A stretch of DNA of 13,385 nt from an uncultured bacterium (GCA_945788485.1 CALZMB010000033.1:1-13385), one strand, 5' to 3'. Counted from the stretch's first letter, positions 1 through 6,786 are shown. Notes: generated from the sequence alone by a model not told the origin. Translations and numbers: made by a program.

Positions 1-53
1 TGTCTATATTCAGCGGTGCTCATCAATTTCATAGTCCAGGCTGGTCGTGACAT
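1..53 (-). other. Possible 5' end of a gene running off the left edge
   Basis: On the minus strand an ATG at 53-51 opens a frame that stays open to the edge and reads MSRPAWTMKLMSTAEYR, with further in-frame ATGs at 32 and 23. It lies 78 bases downstream of the GntR gene on the same strand. The residues look protein-like, but only 17 codons are visible, no Bacteroidota -7 element is seen in front, and the plus strand is also open here. No family can be named. It may equally be non-coding AT-rich spacer. Confidence 0.2.
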
Positions 54-131
54 ATTCTTTATAATATCCACTAATAATCTATTGATAGTCAACTTTGTTG
101 GTCACTTACGGAACTCTTGAATTACAAATGT

Positions 132-503
132 CTATTCTTGTTGCTCAAGATATTTCTGATATTCTGCCACGATGTCGTCTATGGAGACGCCGAGAAGCTG
201 CATATCGTGGAAGAGCTGCCGCAGAGTGTCGTCCATCAGGGTTGCGCGCCGCCGTTCGGTGATGCGTTCCTTTGCGCCCTCTGCAACAAAATATCCCATG
301 CCGCGCTTCTGGAAGATGATGTTGTCGCGGCTCAGTTGCTCGTATGCCTTCACTGCCGTATTCGCGTTGACCTGGAGAAGCGCGCCGTAGTCGCGAACGC
401 TCGGGATGCGCGAGTGCTCTGTCAGACGCCCGGAGAGTATCTCGTTGCAGATACGGTCGTATATCTGAAGGTAGATGGGCTTTTCTTGTGAGAAGATCTG
501 CAT
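132..503 (-). CDS. GntR-family transcriptional regulator, YtrA-type
   Basis: This 123-residue DNA-binding repressor has the architecture of the YtrA subfamily of GntR: a winged helix-turn-helix at about residues 9-74 followed by only about 50 residues, too short for the usual ligand-binding domain. Visible landmarks are YLQIYDRICNEILSG at the start, RIPSVRDYGALLQVNANTAVKAYEQL for the recognition region, and the wing GMGYFV. In this subfamily the regulator usually sits with ABC transporter genes and represses them. Here it is the last gene of the minus-strand unit, 44 bases after the membrane protein. The probable target is the dyad at 3225-3248 at the operon promoter, which would make it autoregulatory. 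The effector cannot be read from the sequence; envelope stress is an inference from Bacillus YtrA. The ATG at 503 is the natural start. Confidence 0.9.
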   Translation of the reverse strand: MQIFSQEKPIYLQIYDRICNEILSGRLTEHSRIPSVRDYGALLQVNANTAVKAYEQLSRDNIIFQKRGMGYFVAEGAKERITERRRATLMDDTLRQLFHDMQLLGVSIDDIVAEYQKYLEQQE

Positions 504-547
504 AATATGGATGTAGTATAGGATTCTTTGTTCAGGTGGGGTTAGCC

Positions 548-1342
548 TCAGTTATGTACCTTGTTGTTTATCACCTGTATGCGGCAGAAGAGGCGGTAAG
601 ACAGCCAGTAGTTCAGCGCGGAAAGGCTGAACGCGACGAAATACGCCAGGCAACGCACCGCCATTTCGTCAAAATGCAGGTGGATGGCTATGAGGTAGCC
701 GTTCTTTTCGGCAAGAGCGTCGGCGGCTCCCATTACCATCCCGACAATGAAGGAAATCAGCAGGGGTATGAGAATCCATAGCAGGACGGTCCACAACATG
801 GGACGGCGGCGGAAATAGCACGCCCCGAACACGAAAGTGGAATGTACGAAAAGCGTGAGAATACAGAAAACCTCGGGTTCGATGGAAATGCACTCCGACA
901 GCTCAGTGAAGAAAAGCAGGGTCAGAGAATATGCCGACTTCGTGATAACGAATGACACCAACGCCTGCAGACAGTCGGCTATAAGCAGTCCGGCAAAGAA
1001 CAGCAGGGCTGACCAAAGGGTCTTAATGATGAAATTCGAGAGATACTTCTCGATGTTTGACGCAGGCAACATAGCGTAGTTGACAATCGTCTGCTTGGTG
1101 CGGAGGTTGAAAGTCAGCTCTGAGGCAAACGCCATCATGACGACGGGGAAAATAAACGCGCACACCTTTGCGGCGATGGTAACGGAGCCATAGTCGGCTA
1201 CTCCCGCGAACCACGACGATATGCAGGACATGACTGTGAGCAGGAAACAAACGGAAGCAAAGCGGACTACGGTGCTCAGATGATTGCGCTTGTTGCACGC
1301 GATGTTCCATTTCAGGACTTTGAGAAATCTGTATGTGTTCAT
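548..1342 (-). CDS. ABC-type membrane protein (permease-like, six predicted helices)
   Basis: This is a 264-residue integral membrane protein, probably the transmembrane partner of the ATPase at 2345-3169. Hydrophobic segments fall near residues 23-43, 54-75, 105-128, 155-177, 183-206 and 230-250. Between helices 2 and 3 is YAMLPASNIEKYLSNF; an LPAS-N-EKY/F-type motif recurs, from memory, in Bacteroidota permease-like proteins encoded beside GntR/ABC pairs. I chose the ATG at 1342, giving MNTYRFLKVLKWN. The frame extends to an ATG at 1432, but the extra 30 residues contain four cysteines, look non-coding, and cover a GC-rich palindrome. With the start at 1342 there is a 109-base gap after the lipoprotein gene. 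Substrate unknown. Translocator, lipid-related or peptide-antibiotic export are all possible; the pairing is inferred from operon context. Confidence 0.8.
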   Translation of the reverse strand: MNTYRFLKVLKWNIACNKRNHLSTVVRFASVCFLLTVMSCISSWFAGVADYGSVTIAAKVCAFIFPVVMMAFASELTFNLRTKQTIVNYAMLPASNIEKYLSNFIIKTLWSALLFFAGLLIADCLQALVSFVITKSAYSLTLLFFTELSECISIEPEVFCILTLFVHSTFVFGACYFRRRPMLWTVLLWILIPLLISFIVGMVMGAADALAEKNGYLIAIHLHFDEMAVRCLAYFVAFSLSALNYWLSYRLFCRIQVINNKVHN

Positions 1343-1366
1343 TGTAGTGTCTGTTTTGAAAGCGCG

Positions 1367-1382
1367 AGGCTGCCGGCAGCCT
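1367..1382. repeat. Perfect 16-bp GC-rich palindrome between lipoprotein and permease genes
   Basis: AGGCTGCCGGCAGCCT is its own reverse complement. Flanking GCG(A) and TCGC can extend the stem with one bulged base. In the minus-strand transcript it would fold as a hairpin about 25 bases before the preferred permease start at 1342. No run of U follows, so it is not a standard terminator. It could be an intercistronic stability or attenuation element, or chance within a coding N-terminus if the gene really starts at 1432. Confidence 0.5.
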
Positions 1383-1451
1383 TCGCAGGTGGTATTTTGT
1401 TTGAAGCAGGGTATTTCATGCACGGAGTACATATCCGCATCCGTCTGAGCC

Positions 1452-2237
1452 TCAGTTGTGCCTCAGCTTGAGGTGGGTGGTATCAATCTCGCCCGAACCG
1501 GCGATGTTCTTGGTCAACGTGTTGAGGTCGCCGCTAAGCTCAATCTCGCCGCTGCCGGCAATCTCTGCCTTCGCGTGGTCGCAGTTGTTCATCTTCAGAG
1601 TGACGTCGCCGCTGCCCGCAATGCCGATTTCGGTATGGTTAGTGCCATACAACGACGCCTCGATGTCGCCGCTGCCGGCTATGCAGAATTTCGCCGTCTC
1701 GGCTGACACCTTGACAATCTTCACGTCGCCGCTGCCCTGGATTGAGCAGCCAAGAAGCCCGGATTTTACTTCCGCGAGTTCTATGTCGCCGCTGCCGGCT
1801 ACATTGACCACCATGTCTTTGGCTGTCATAACGTCTTTGCACTCGAACTCAGAACTGCCGTTGACATAGATTTTCTCTAACGACGGACCGCTGACATAAG
1901 CCACGATGTCGGCGTCGTCCTTGCCGATGACGATGCTGCTCTTCATACCTTTGTGAAGGTCATAGCTTATACGGAGCGTGCCGTTCTCACCTACTTCAAC
2001 CTCTACTTCTTTCATGCACGTTTCTGAACAGCGCACCATGACAGATGCGGTGTCGGAAACGGTGTAGATGACATCTACGCCTGACGCCTCGATGCCGGTG
2101 AAGTCTGACACCGCGAAGGTCTTCTCGATGATGTTTGAATCATCAACTTTCACAATGCTCATTGTGCATGAGCACAACAGGAATGAGATGACAGCCATGA
2201 CAGCTGCAACGATTGAATTATAAACTGAAACTTTCAT
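1452..2237 (-). CDS. DUF2807 (GIN-domain) lipoprotein with repeated AGSG motifs
   Basis: This 261-residue secreted lipoprotein has a signal peptide MKVSVYNSIVAAVMAVISFL with lipobox L-C-S-C, so Cys24 is the probable lipidated residue. The rest matches DUF2807, the putative autotransporter-adhesin head GIN domain, common in Bacteroidota and thought to form a right-handed beta-solenoid. Six copies of [I/V]xGSG[D/E][I/V] are visible (VAGSGDIEL, IQGSGDVKI, IAGSGDIEA, IAGSGDVTL, IAGSGEIEL, IAGSGEIDT), spaced 19-20 residues apart, and a degenerate NGSSEFE precedes them. I used the ATG at 2237 because it begins the signal peptide; the upstream extension to 2318 is glutamine-rich and unlike a lipoprotein start. 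It lies 107 bases after the ATPase gene and before the permease gene. Biochemical function is unknown; a periplasmic or surface scaffold or sensor for the transporter is an inference. Confidence 0.88.
   Translation of the reverse strand: MKVSVYNSIVAAVMAVISFLLCSCTMSIVKVDDSNIIEKTFAVSDFTGIEASGVDVIYTVSDTASVMVRCSETCMKEVEVEVGENGTLRISYDLHKGMKSSIVIGKDDADIVAYVSGPSLEKIYVNGSSEFECKDVMTAKDMVVNVAGSGDIELAEVKSGLLGCSIQGSGDVKIVKVSAETAKFCIAGSGDIEASLYGTNHTEIGIAGSGDVTLKMNNCDHAKAEIAGSGEIELSGDLNTLTKNIAGSGEIDTTHLKLRHN
1489..1800 (-). repeat. 60-nt tandem repeat encoding the GIN solenoid
   Basis: On the plus strand the block tcgccgctgcc recurs starting at 1546, 1606, 1666, 1726 and 1786, exactly 60 bases apart. A diverged copy (tcgcccgaacc) begins at 1489, 57 bases before the first. 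Each copy encodes GSGD/E on the minus strand. The segments between blocks have diverged, so the repeat is most conserved at the GSG turn. Confidence 0.85.
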
Positions 2238-2344
2238 AGTCGTAGGTTTTATATTGGGGTATGTTTTTGTTGCTCTGGGTTGCTGCTGCTGTTTCTTCCG
2301 AAAGCCGCAGCGTGTCACAAGAAAGCGATGCGGAAATCATCGGC

Positions 2345-3169
2345 TCACTTTCCTATTTCTTCTTTTATCGAAGTGACGGCATTGAACAGCACCTCGAGAT
2401 TGAGCTGCGTCTCGGGTCGCACGCCGCGTTTCGCCATCACGATGTTGCCTTTTGGCGACGGCTCTGCATACAGCGCGTCTGCCATGTCATCGACGGTACG
2501 CTCTTCAAAGACATATTCGTGACAGATGTCCTCTGTCGATTTGTTCAGCAGGATGCCGTTCTCGGAGAGGATGACGATATGGTCGAGCACCGCCTCGATG
2601 TCGTGAACCTGATGCGTGGAGATGATGATGGTCCGCTCTTCGGTCATGTTGCGGCTGATCACCCGGCGGAACTGAGCCTTCGACGGAATGTCAAGGCCGT
2701 TCGTAGGCTCGTCCATCAGGAGGTAGCGGGTGCCTGTCGCGATGGCGACACTCATGAAGGCTTTCTTCTTCTGGCCCATAGACAGCTCGTTAAGCTTCAC
2801 TGTCTCTGGCAGGTCAAATTCCTTCAGACACTCCTTAAGGACAAGTTCTGAGAAGTTCGGATAGAACGGGGCAGTAATCTTCACATACTCGCTGATTGTC
2901 GTGTTGGGCAAGAAGAACTCCTCCGGGACGAGGAAAATATCCTTCAGCAGTTCCGGGCTGCGCCGGCTGCTGACCATACCGTCAACCGTCACTCTGCCCG
3001 TATCGGGTTTCAGCAAGCCGCTGATGAGATACAACAACGTGCTCTTTCCGACACCGTTCTTGCCCAAGAGACCGCATATATGGTTCTCGGAAAGGCTCAG
3101 GTTGAGATATTTCAGCACATCTCTCTTAGAGCCGCGATACTTGAAACTCAGGTTTTCAACATTAATCAT
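2345..3169 (-). CDS. ABC transporter ATP-binding protein
   Basis: This 274-residue ATPase has all the nucleotide-binding motifs. Walker A is GKNGVGKST at 36-44, the signature LSMGQ at 129-133, Walker B with D-loop YLLMDEPTNGLD at 149-160, and the H-loop histidine is in IISTHQ at 186. The Q-loop position reads VPEEFFLPN, with glutamate in place of the usual glutamine. The last 75 residues (after DHIVILSENG) form a C-terminal extension like those in exporter ATPases paired with GntR/YtrA regulators. It is the first gene of the minus-strand unit, 81 bases downstream of the -7 box, and most likely energises the membrane protein at 548-1342. Substrate is not predictable. The ATG at 3169 begins directly with the beta-strand MINVENLSFKY, so it is well supported. 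Confidence 0.93.
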   Translation of the reverse strand: MINVENLSFKYRGSKRDVLKYLNLSLSENHICGLLGKNGVGKSTLLYLISGLLKPDTGRVTVDGMVSSRRSPELLKDIFLVPEEFFLPNTTISEYVKITAPFYPNFSELVLKECLKEFDLPETVKLNELSMGQKKKAFMSVAIATGTRYLLMDEPTNGLDIPSKAQFRRVISRNMTEERTIIISTHQVHDIEAVLDHIVILSENGILLNKSTEDICHEYVFEERTVDDMADALYAEPSPKGNIVMAKRGVRPETQLNLEVLFNAVTSIKEEIGK

Positions 3170-3224
3170 CGTTATGCCTCCTATGCTTTTTCTGATTGGT
3201 TTGATTTGTCAATAAACAAATATT

Positions 3225-3248
3225 AGTGTACTACTGTAGTATTACACC
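3225..3248. promoter_or_regulatory. Dyad operator for the GntR/YtrA-type regulator (predicted)
   Basis: Two overlapping dyads are visible: AGTGTA-N12-TACACC across the whole site, and the perfect inverted repeat TACTAC-T-GTAGTA at 3229-3241 inside it. The outer half-sites closely resemble the AGTGTA...TACACT inverted repeat that I recall being reported for Bacillus YtrA. The site begins two bases downstream of the -7 box at 3250 and therefore covers the expected transcription start, the position expected for a repressor. The regulator is encoded in the same operon (132-503). Confidence 0.7.
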
Positions 3249-3249
3249 G

Positions 3250-3281
3250 CAAAAGTATGCATATTTTACTTTCCTTGCAAA
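3250..3281 (-). promoter_or_regulatory. Bacteroidota sigma-ABfr-type promoter of the ABC/GntR operon
   Basis: On the minus strand a -33 TTTG at 3281-3278 is followed by exactly 20 bases and then TACTTTTG at 3257-3250. This is a full match to the TTTG-N19-21-TAnnTTTG consensus of Bacteroidota housekeeping promoters. Transcription would start near 3244, giving a leader of about 75 bases before the ATPase ATG at 3169. The rest of 3282-3393 is AT-rich with nothing else recognised. Confidence 0.8.
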
Positions 3282-3393
3282 TTCAGAGTGGTGCATTTAA
3301 CATTCTATACAAGAAAACCATGCAATATTAACCGTTATTAACAAAATAGCATATTGATTGGCAAAACAAACGCGACTGGGGTTTAAAACAGAA

Positions 3394-3421
3394 AATGCGC
3401 CACAAACTAATGTAGCGCATT
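3394..3421 (-). terminator. Rho-independent terminator after the outer-membrane protein gene
   Basis: AATGCGC at 3394-3400 pairs perfectly with GCGCATT at 3415-3421; after one C/A mismatch, ACA pairs with TGT around a six-base loop. Read on the minus strand it is followed by TTTTCTGTTTT. It lies 31 bases beyond the stop of the gene at 3453, so it ends that transcript and possibly the whole por cluster. Confidence 0.75.
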
Positions 3422-3452
3422 GGCAGTGAATATGAATGTTGTTGGGTCTGAA

Positions 3453-4076
3453 TCAAAAATAATAAGCGAGGCCTATCTGCCATCCGCCCGTCTTGCTCTT
3501 GACTTCACTGACGGTGTGAGAGACTGCATCCGTGAACTTGAACTCGCCCGTCTTGCCGCACGGAATGTTGTAGTTGGCTTTCACTTCAAGGTGGTTGACG
3601 AGCATGACACCGGCACCGAGGTTGATGCTTATGTCGCTGTTCTTCCATGAATAATTGTATTCTTCAACGTCCTTGTCTCCTACAAGGAAGGCGAACTGCG
3701 GACCGGCGAAGATGAAGAAGCTTGCCTTGTGGCCCAGGCCGAAGCCTTTGCGGAGGTTGAGAGGCAAGGCGACAGTCTTGCGGCGAAGCGCCGGACCTTG
3801 CGTTGATGAAGGTGTATCGCCGTCCTGCAGATATATCTCAGGGTCTGCCTCCCACTGGTTGTAGATTAAAGAAGCGTCAACATCGAAACCGAGCGGCAGA
3901 CCTATCTTCATCGTTGGGCCTACATAGAAGCCCGTACGGTTGGAAGAATCAAAGATGGAACTGTCAAATGACATGTTCGTGATGTTCAGTCCGCCTCGCA
4001 AGCCGAACTTTATCTTTGCGTCGGATGTAGCCGACAGGCAGACAATCGAAATTATTATAAGCAGTGTCTTACGCAT
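3453..4076 (-). CDS. Small outer-membrane beta-barrel protein (OMP_b-brl_2 / porin-family type)
   Basis: This 207-residue protein is a predicted outer-membrane barrel. It starts with a signal peptide (MRKTLLIIISIVCLSATSDA, cleavage near residue 20), then runs in alternating hydrophobic beta-strands such as FGLRGGLNITNM, TGFYVGPTMKIGLPLG and INLGAGVMLVNHLEVKANYNI, and ends GWQIGLAYYF with a terminal phenylalanine. The pattern fits the outer membrane beta-barrel family common in Bacteroidales. It follows porN on the same strand after 103 bases and precedes a terminator. I cannot say whether it is part of the secretion system; PorT/SprT is also a small barrel, but nothing here identifies this protein as PorT. 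No Bacteroidota -7 element was found in the gap, so it may be read through from porN. Confidence 0.82.
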   Translation of the reverse strand: MRKTLLIIISIVCLSATSDAKIKFGLRGGLNITNMSFDSSIFDSSNRTGFYVGPTMKIGLPLGFDVDASLIYNQWEADPEIYLQDGDTPSSTQGPALRRKTVALPLNLRKGFGLGHKASFFIFAGPQFAFLVGDKDVEEYNYSWKNSDISINLGAGVMLVNHLEVKANYNIPCGKTGEFKFTDAVSHTVSEVKSKTGGWQIGLAYYF

Positions 4077-4179
4077 AGTTGTATGTTGGTTGAATCTTTT
4101 TTGCTATTGAAAAATGAGCGGCATTGACATCATCTCACTCATGCACGATGTCGAAACGTGAGTGTTTTGCAGACGCCAA

Positions 4180-5226
4180 TCAGTGTCTCTCACGTCTGAC
4201 AGAGACTCTTGCGGCAGACGACGAAGAGCTTTTCGCCGGCTTGTTAGTCTGTTTCTTGGATACAGAAGAAGAGGAAGCGCGTCGGTTGTTCTGCTTCTTC
4301 GCCTTCTTCTTGTCAGCTTTCAGAGTCTGTTCCTTGACCTTCGCGATGCTGTCGAGAGAATCTTTCTTTGCCTGATCGCCATAGACATTCTTCTCGAAAG
4401 CGAGCAGTTCGTTCTCTATCCGCTGCTGCTCTTGACGCATGGCAGAATCTGTCGGGCAGTATTGCGCGAGGGTCCTGCCCAGCATATTGTTGGTTTTGTA
4501 GATGTCGCCCTTGTATTTGTTCTGCGTGAAATAGTCGTCTGCAGACATCACGGCGGCGTTGTTGACATCAGAGGTCATGACAGTCTGCTTGGCAAGGAAA
4601 GGCGCGAGGTCGTCGTACTTCACCCAGAAGAGCGGATATTTCGCCGTCCCGTCGCCGAAATCATCCTCTCTGCTCATCACCGGACAAAGCGACATGACCT
4701 TCTTGTGGAATGTTGACGTCGCCTGGTCATAGTATGCCGACTCCTTTATATAATACGATTTCACCTCTCGCGAAGGGATGTCGGCGTTGTCAAGACGCAG
4801 TTTCCCGTCCACCCTTTCGTAGTAGATGTGATAGTTGTCAAGAAGGGCGCGAGGCCTGACACGTGCCGAATCGGTGAACACCTCGTTGCCGTCAAGACGG
4901 TATTCGTATGCCGGCACCTGACCCGAAAGGACGAGCTTGAAGATGTAGGTGAACATATTCATCTGTCCATCGACAGGCTCTACAGGATAGTAAAGCCCTG
5001 AGTTGGCGTTATCCATGAGGTTCAGTTCACGGTAGATATCTCTTCTCCACACCACGTCTTCGTCCATAGGAGCAGATGTGGGAAACGAGATTTGCGCCCT
5101 TGTCGTGAGGGTGTTGCTTCGCGACTGCGCTGTCTCTCTCGCCGCGTTGCGGCGTGCTGCAGGCTGTGCCATGGCATACTGCATGGCGAAGACAGCCAGC
5201 ATAAGTATGGTGAAAGTCTTTCTCAT
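4180..5226 (-). CDS. porN: Type IX secretion ring protein PorN/GldN
   Basis: PorN is a periplasmic protein that assembles with the lipoprotein PorK into the large ring of the type IX secretion system under the outer membrane. The 348-residue product has a signal peptide MRKTFTILMLAVFAMQYAMA followed by QPAARR. The core from about residue 55 (VVWRRDIYRELNLMDNANSGLYYPVEP) to about 280 has the GldN signature. It ends with an unusual basic, serine-rich tail (from about residue 290: KVKEQTLKADKKKAKKQNNR and then two serine runs, ending VRRERH). The start codon overlaps the porM stop by one base (TAATG), so the two genes are translationally coupled. It is the last of five collinear por genes. Confidence 0.93.
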   Translation of the reverse strand: MRKTFTILMLAVFAMQYAMAQPAARRNAARETAQSRSNTLTTRAQISFPTSAPMDEDVVWRRDIYRELNLMDNANSGLYYPVEPVDGQMNMFTYIFKLVLSGQVPAYEYRLDGNEVFTDSARVRPRALLDNYHIYYERVDGKLRLDNADIPSREVKSYYIKESAYYDQATSTFHKKVMSLCPVMSREDDFGDGTAKYPLFWVKYDDLAPFLAKQTVMTSDVNNAAVMSADDYFTQNKYKGDIYKTNNMLGRTLAQYCPTDSAMRQEQQRIENELLAFEKNVYGDQAKKDSLDSIAKVKEQTLKADKKKAKKQNNRRASSSSVSKKQTNKPAKSSSSSAARVSVRRERH

Positions 5227-6776
5227 TATTTAACGATGATTTCCATAGAAGCCGGGAGTTTACGGACGATGCCGTCTGGTCCGACTGCCGTGATGCGTGA
5301 AATATAGAATCGCTTGTTGCGCGAGAGTTTTCTGAATGCGTCCATCTGCCTTGCCGAGAACATCGTACCGTCGCTGACCATAGGCACTGCGTTGCCCATG
5401 TTGTCGAAGAAGACAGCCTCGAATCCTGTCACTTTGAATTCAATGTCAAGCAGTCCGTCGTCAATAGCGGCACGTATTCCTTTAGCAGACATGAGCTGAG
5501 ACTTGGCAAGTCCGCCTCCGCGGAACCTGTCCGTGCCGAGAAGGATATATGCTGTAGGGTCAGGCAGCTTCCTTACATGGAACGTGTATTGCCCCATCTG
5601 CTGCGCCTTGCCAGTCTGTGTTGACATGACAGTGATAGTGACATCTTGCCCCACATTGGCAGGACGGGCGATATACTTGCCCGGAGCGACGGGCTGTAAC
5701 GTGCCTCCTGACATAGTGGCTGACACTTTGTTGAGCGGCACGCCAGGCACAGAGATGCTGATAGGGTTAGAGTATCCGGCATACAGGACATTCATGAGGT
5801 CGGCTGAAACAGTGGCAGAGGGGTCAACGACAGTGTATTTCTGCTCGAAATCACGACGTATGCTCTCCCCGTTTCTGTTTACCGTGGTGATATATCCGGC
5901 AAGAGTGAAGTCTCCGGTGCGCGTTGTGGTAATCTCATATTTGTTGTCCGGCAGGTTCACCTGTCGTCCGCCGATGAAGATTTGCGGCTGTTGTGTCGTA
6001 TCGACAGCAGCCATTACGATGCGTGCCGAGAACCTGTCGCCTCTCACGACTGTCTGTGCATTTGGGATGACAAAGGCGGAAAGCTTGTTGACACGGATAT
6101 CCTTCATGTCTATGTTGCTGACAAGAGTGTGCAACACCTCACCTTCTGCATACCTCACGTCGCTTTGCAGCTTCGACAACATAGTCACGGCGGCGGCGAC
6201 CGGCATACCTTCGAACATATACTCTTCCCAATTCTTGTTGTATGGGTTTGACTTCCCTTTTATGGCAGTGGTAAGGCTTCCCTCGATAATCTTGCGTTTC
6301 GCCGGGTCTGCGACCATATTCAGTATTCTCGTCCTGAAAGAATCTATAGCGTCTCTGAGTTCTTTTCCGCGTCCTGTCCCGGGCGCGAGCATGACCTGGT
6401 TTGCCGCTTCAAGGTCGTCTTTACGGTCAATGTTGTTCAGGTCGGCATCCTCTCCGTCCGCCTCAACAGCTATGGCGAGCTTCAGTTCTTGCGCGAGATT
6501 GAAGAGCGAGTCGCTCATCTGCTTCACCTCAGTTGCACGTTCAAACCATTCCTTCACCTTGTTCGGATTGGTTTTCATCTGCTCGACGAAGTTGCTGTAT
6601 ATAGCCTCGTTCTGCTTCGATGAGTTTGTCGTGGTTCTGTTTATGCTCTCCTCGACGACGGAGAAACCGTCAAGCACCTCGTTAGAGATGTTCATGGCGA
6701 GCATAGCCATGAGCACCACATACATGAGGTTAATCATCTTCTGTCTTGGAGAGACATAATTTTTCTTTATAGCCAT
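5226..6776 (-). CDS. porM: Type IX secretion motor protein PorM/GldM
   Basis: PorM is the periplasmic rod of the type IX secretion motor. It crosses the inner membrane once, pairs with PorL, and its periplasmic domains reach the PorK-PorN ring. The 516-residue protein opens MAIKKNYVSPRQKMINLMYV with one transmembrane helix at about 14-33 (MINLMYVVLMAMLAMNIS), followed by a helical D1 domain to about 220 containing the family motif FEGMPVAAAVTMLSKLQ (188-204). Three beta-rich domains follow at roughly 225-315, 320-402 and 405-516; the last holds AYILLGTDRFRGG, typical of the ring-contacting end. Length agrees with the family. It starts 10 bases after porL and overlaps porN by one base. Confidence 0.95.
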   Translation of the reverse strand: MAIKKNYVSPRQKMINLMYVVLMAMLAMNISNEVLDGFSVVEESINRTTTNSSKQNEAIYSNFVEQMKTNPNKVKEWFERATEVKQMSDSLFNLAQELKLAIAVEADGEDADLNNIDRKDDLEAANQVMLAPGTGRGKELRDAIDSFRTRILNMVADPAKRKIIEGSLTTAIKGKSNPYNKNWEEYMFEGMPVAAAVTMLSKLQSDVRYAEGEVLHTLVSNIDMKDIRVNKLSAFVIPNAQTVVRGDRFSARIVMAAVDTTQQPQIFIGGRQVNLPDNKYEITTTRTGDFTLAGYITTVNRNGESIRRDFEQKYTVVDPSATVSADLMNVLYAGYSNPISISVPGVPLNKVSATMSGGTLQPVAPGKYIARPANVGQDVTITVMSTQTGKAQQMGQYTFHVRKLPDPTAYILLGTDRFRGGGLAKSQLMSAKGIRAAIDDGLLDIEFKVTGFEAVFFDNMGNAVPMVSDGTMFSARQMDAFRKLSRNKRFYISRITAVGPDGIVRKLPASMEIIVK

Positions 6777-6786
6777 AGTGGAGCAG

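Noticed and set aside
1..120. Plus-strand frame open from position 1 to the TGA at 118-120 (39 codons) as the end of a gene
   Set aside because: It is rich in ATA and CTA codons, unlike the genes in the window, shows no recognisable motif, and the minus-strand reading of the same bases looks more protein-like.
4136..4164. Hairpin CACTCATG/CGTGAGTG between porN and the barrel gene as a terminator for por
   Set aside because: The stem is eight pairs with a 13-base loop. The only T run (TTTT) follows on the plus strand, opposite to transcription of the flanking genes, so a terminator call is not supported.
5503..6759. Long plus-strand frame (418 codons) opposite porM
   Set aside because: It is the antisense shadow of porM. 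It is serine/cysteine rich with no domain, while porM on the other strand is a full-length match to a known family.
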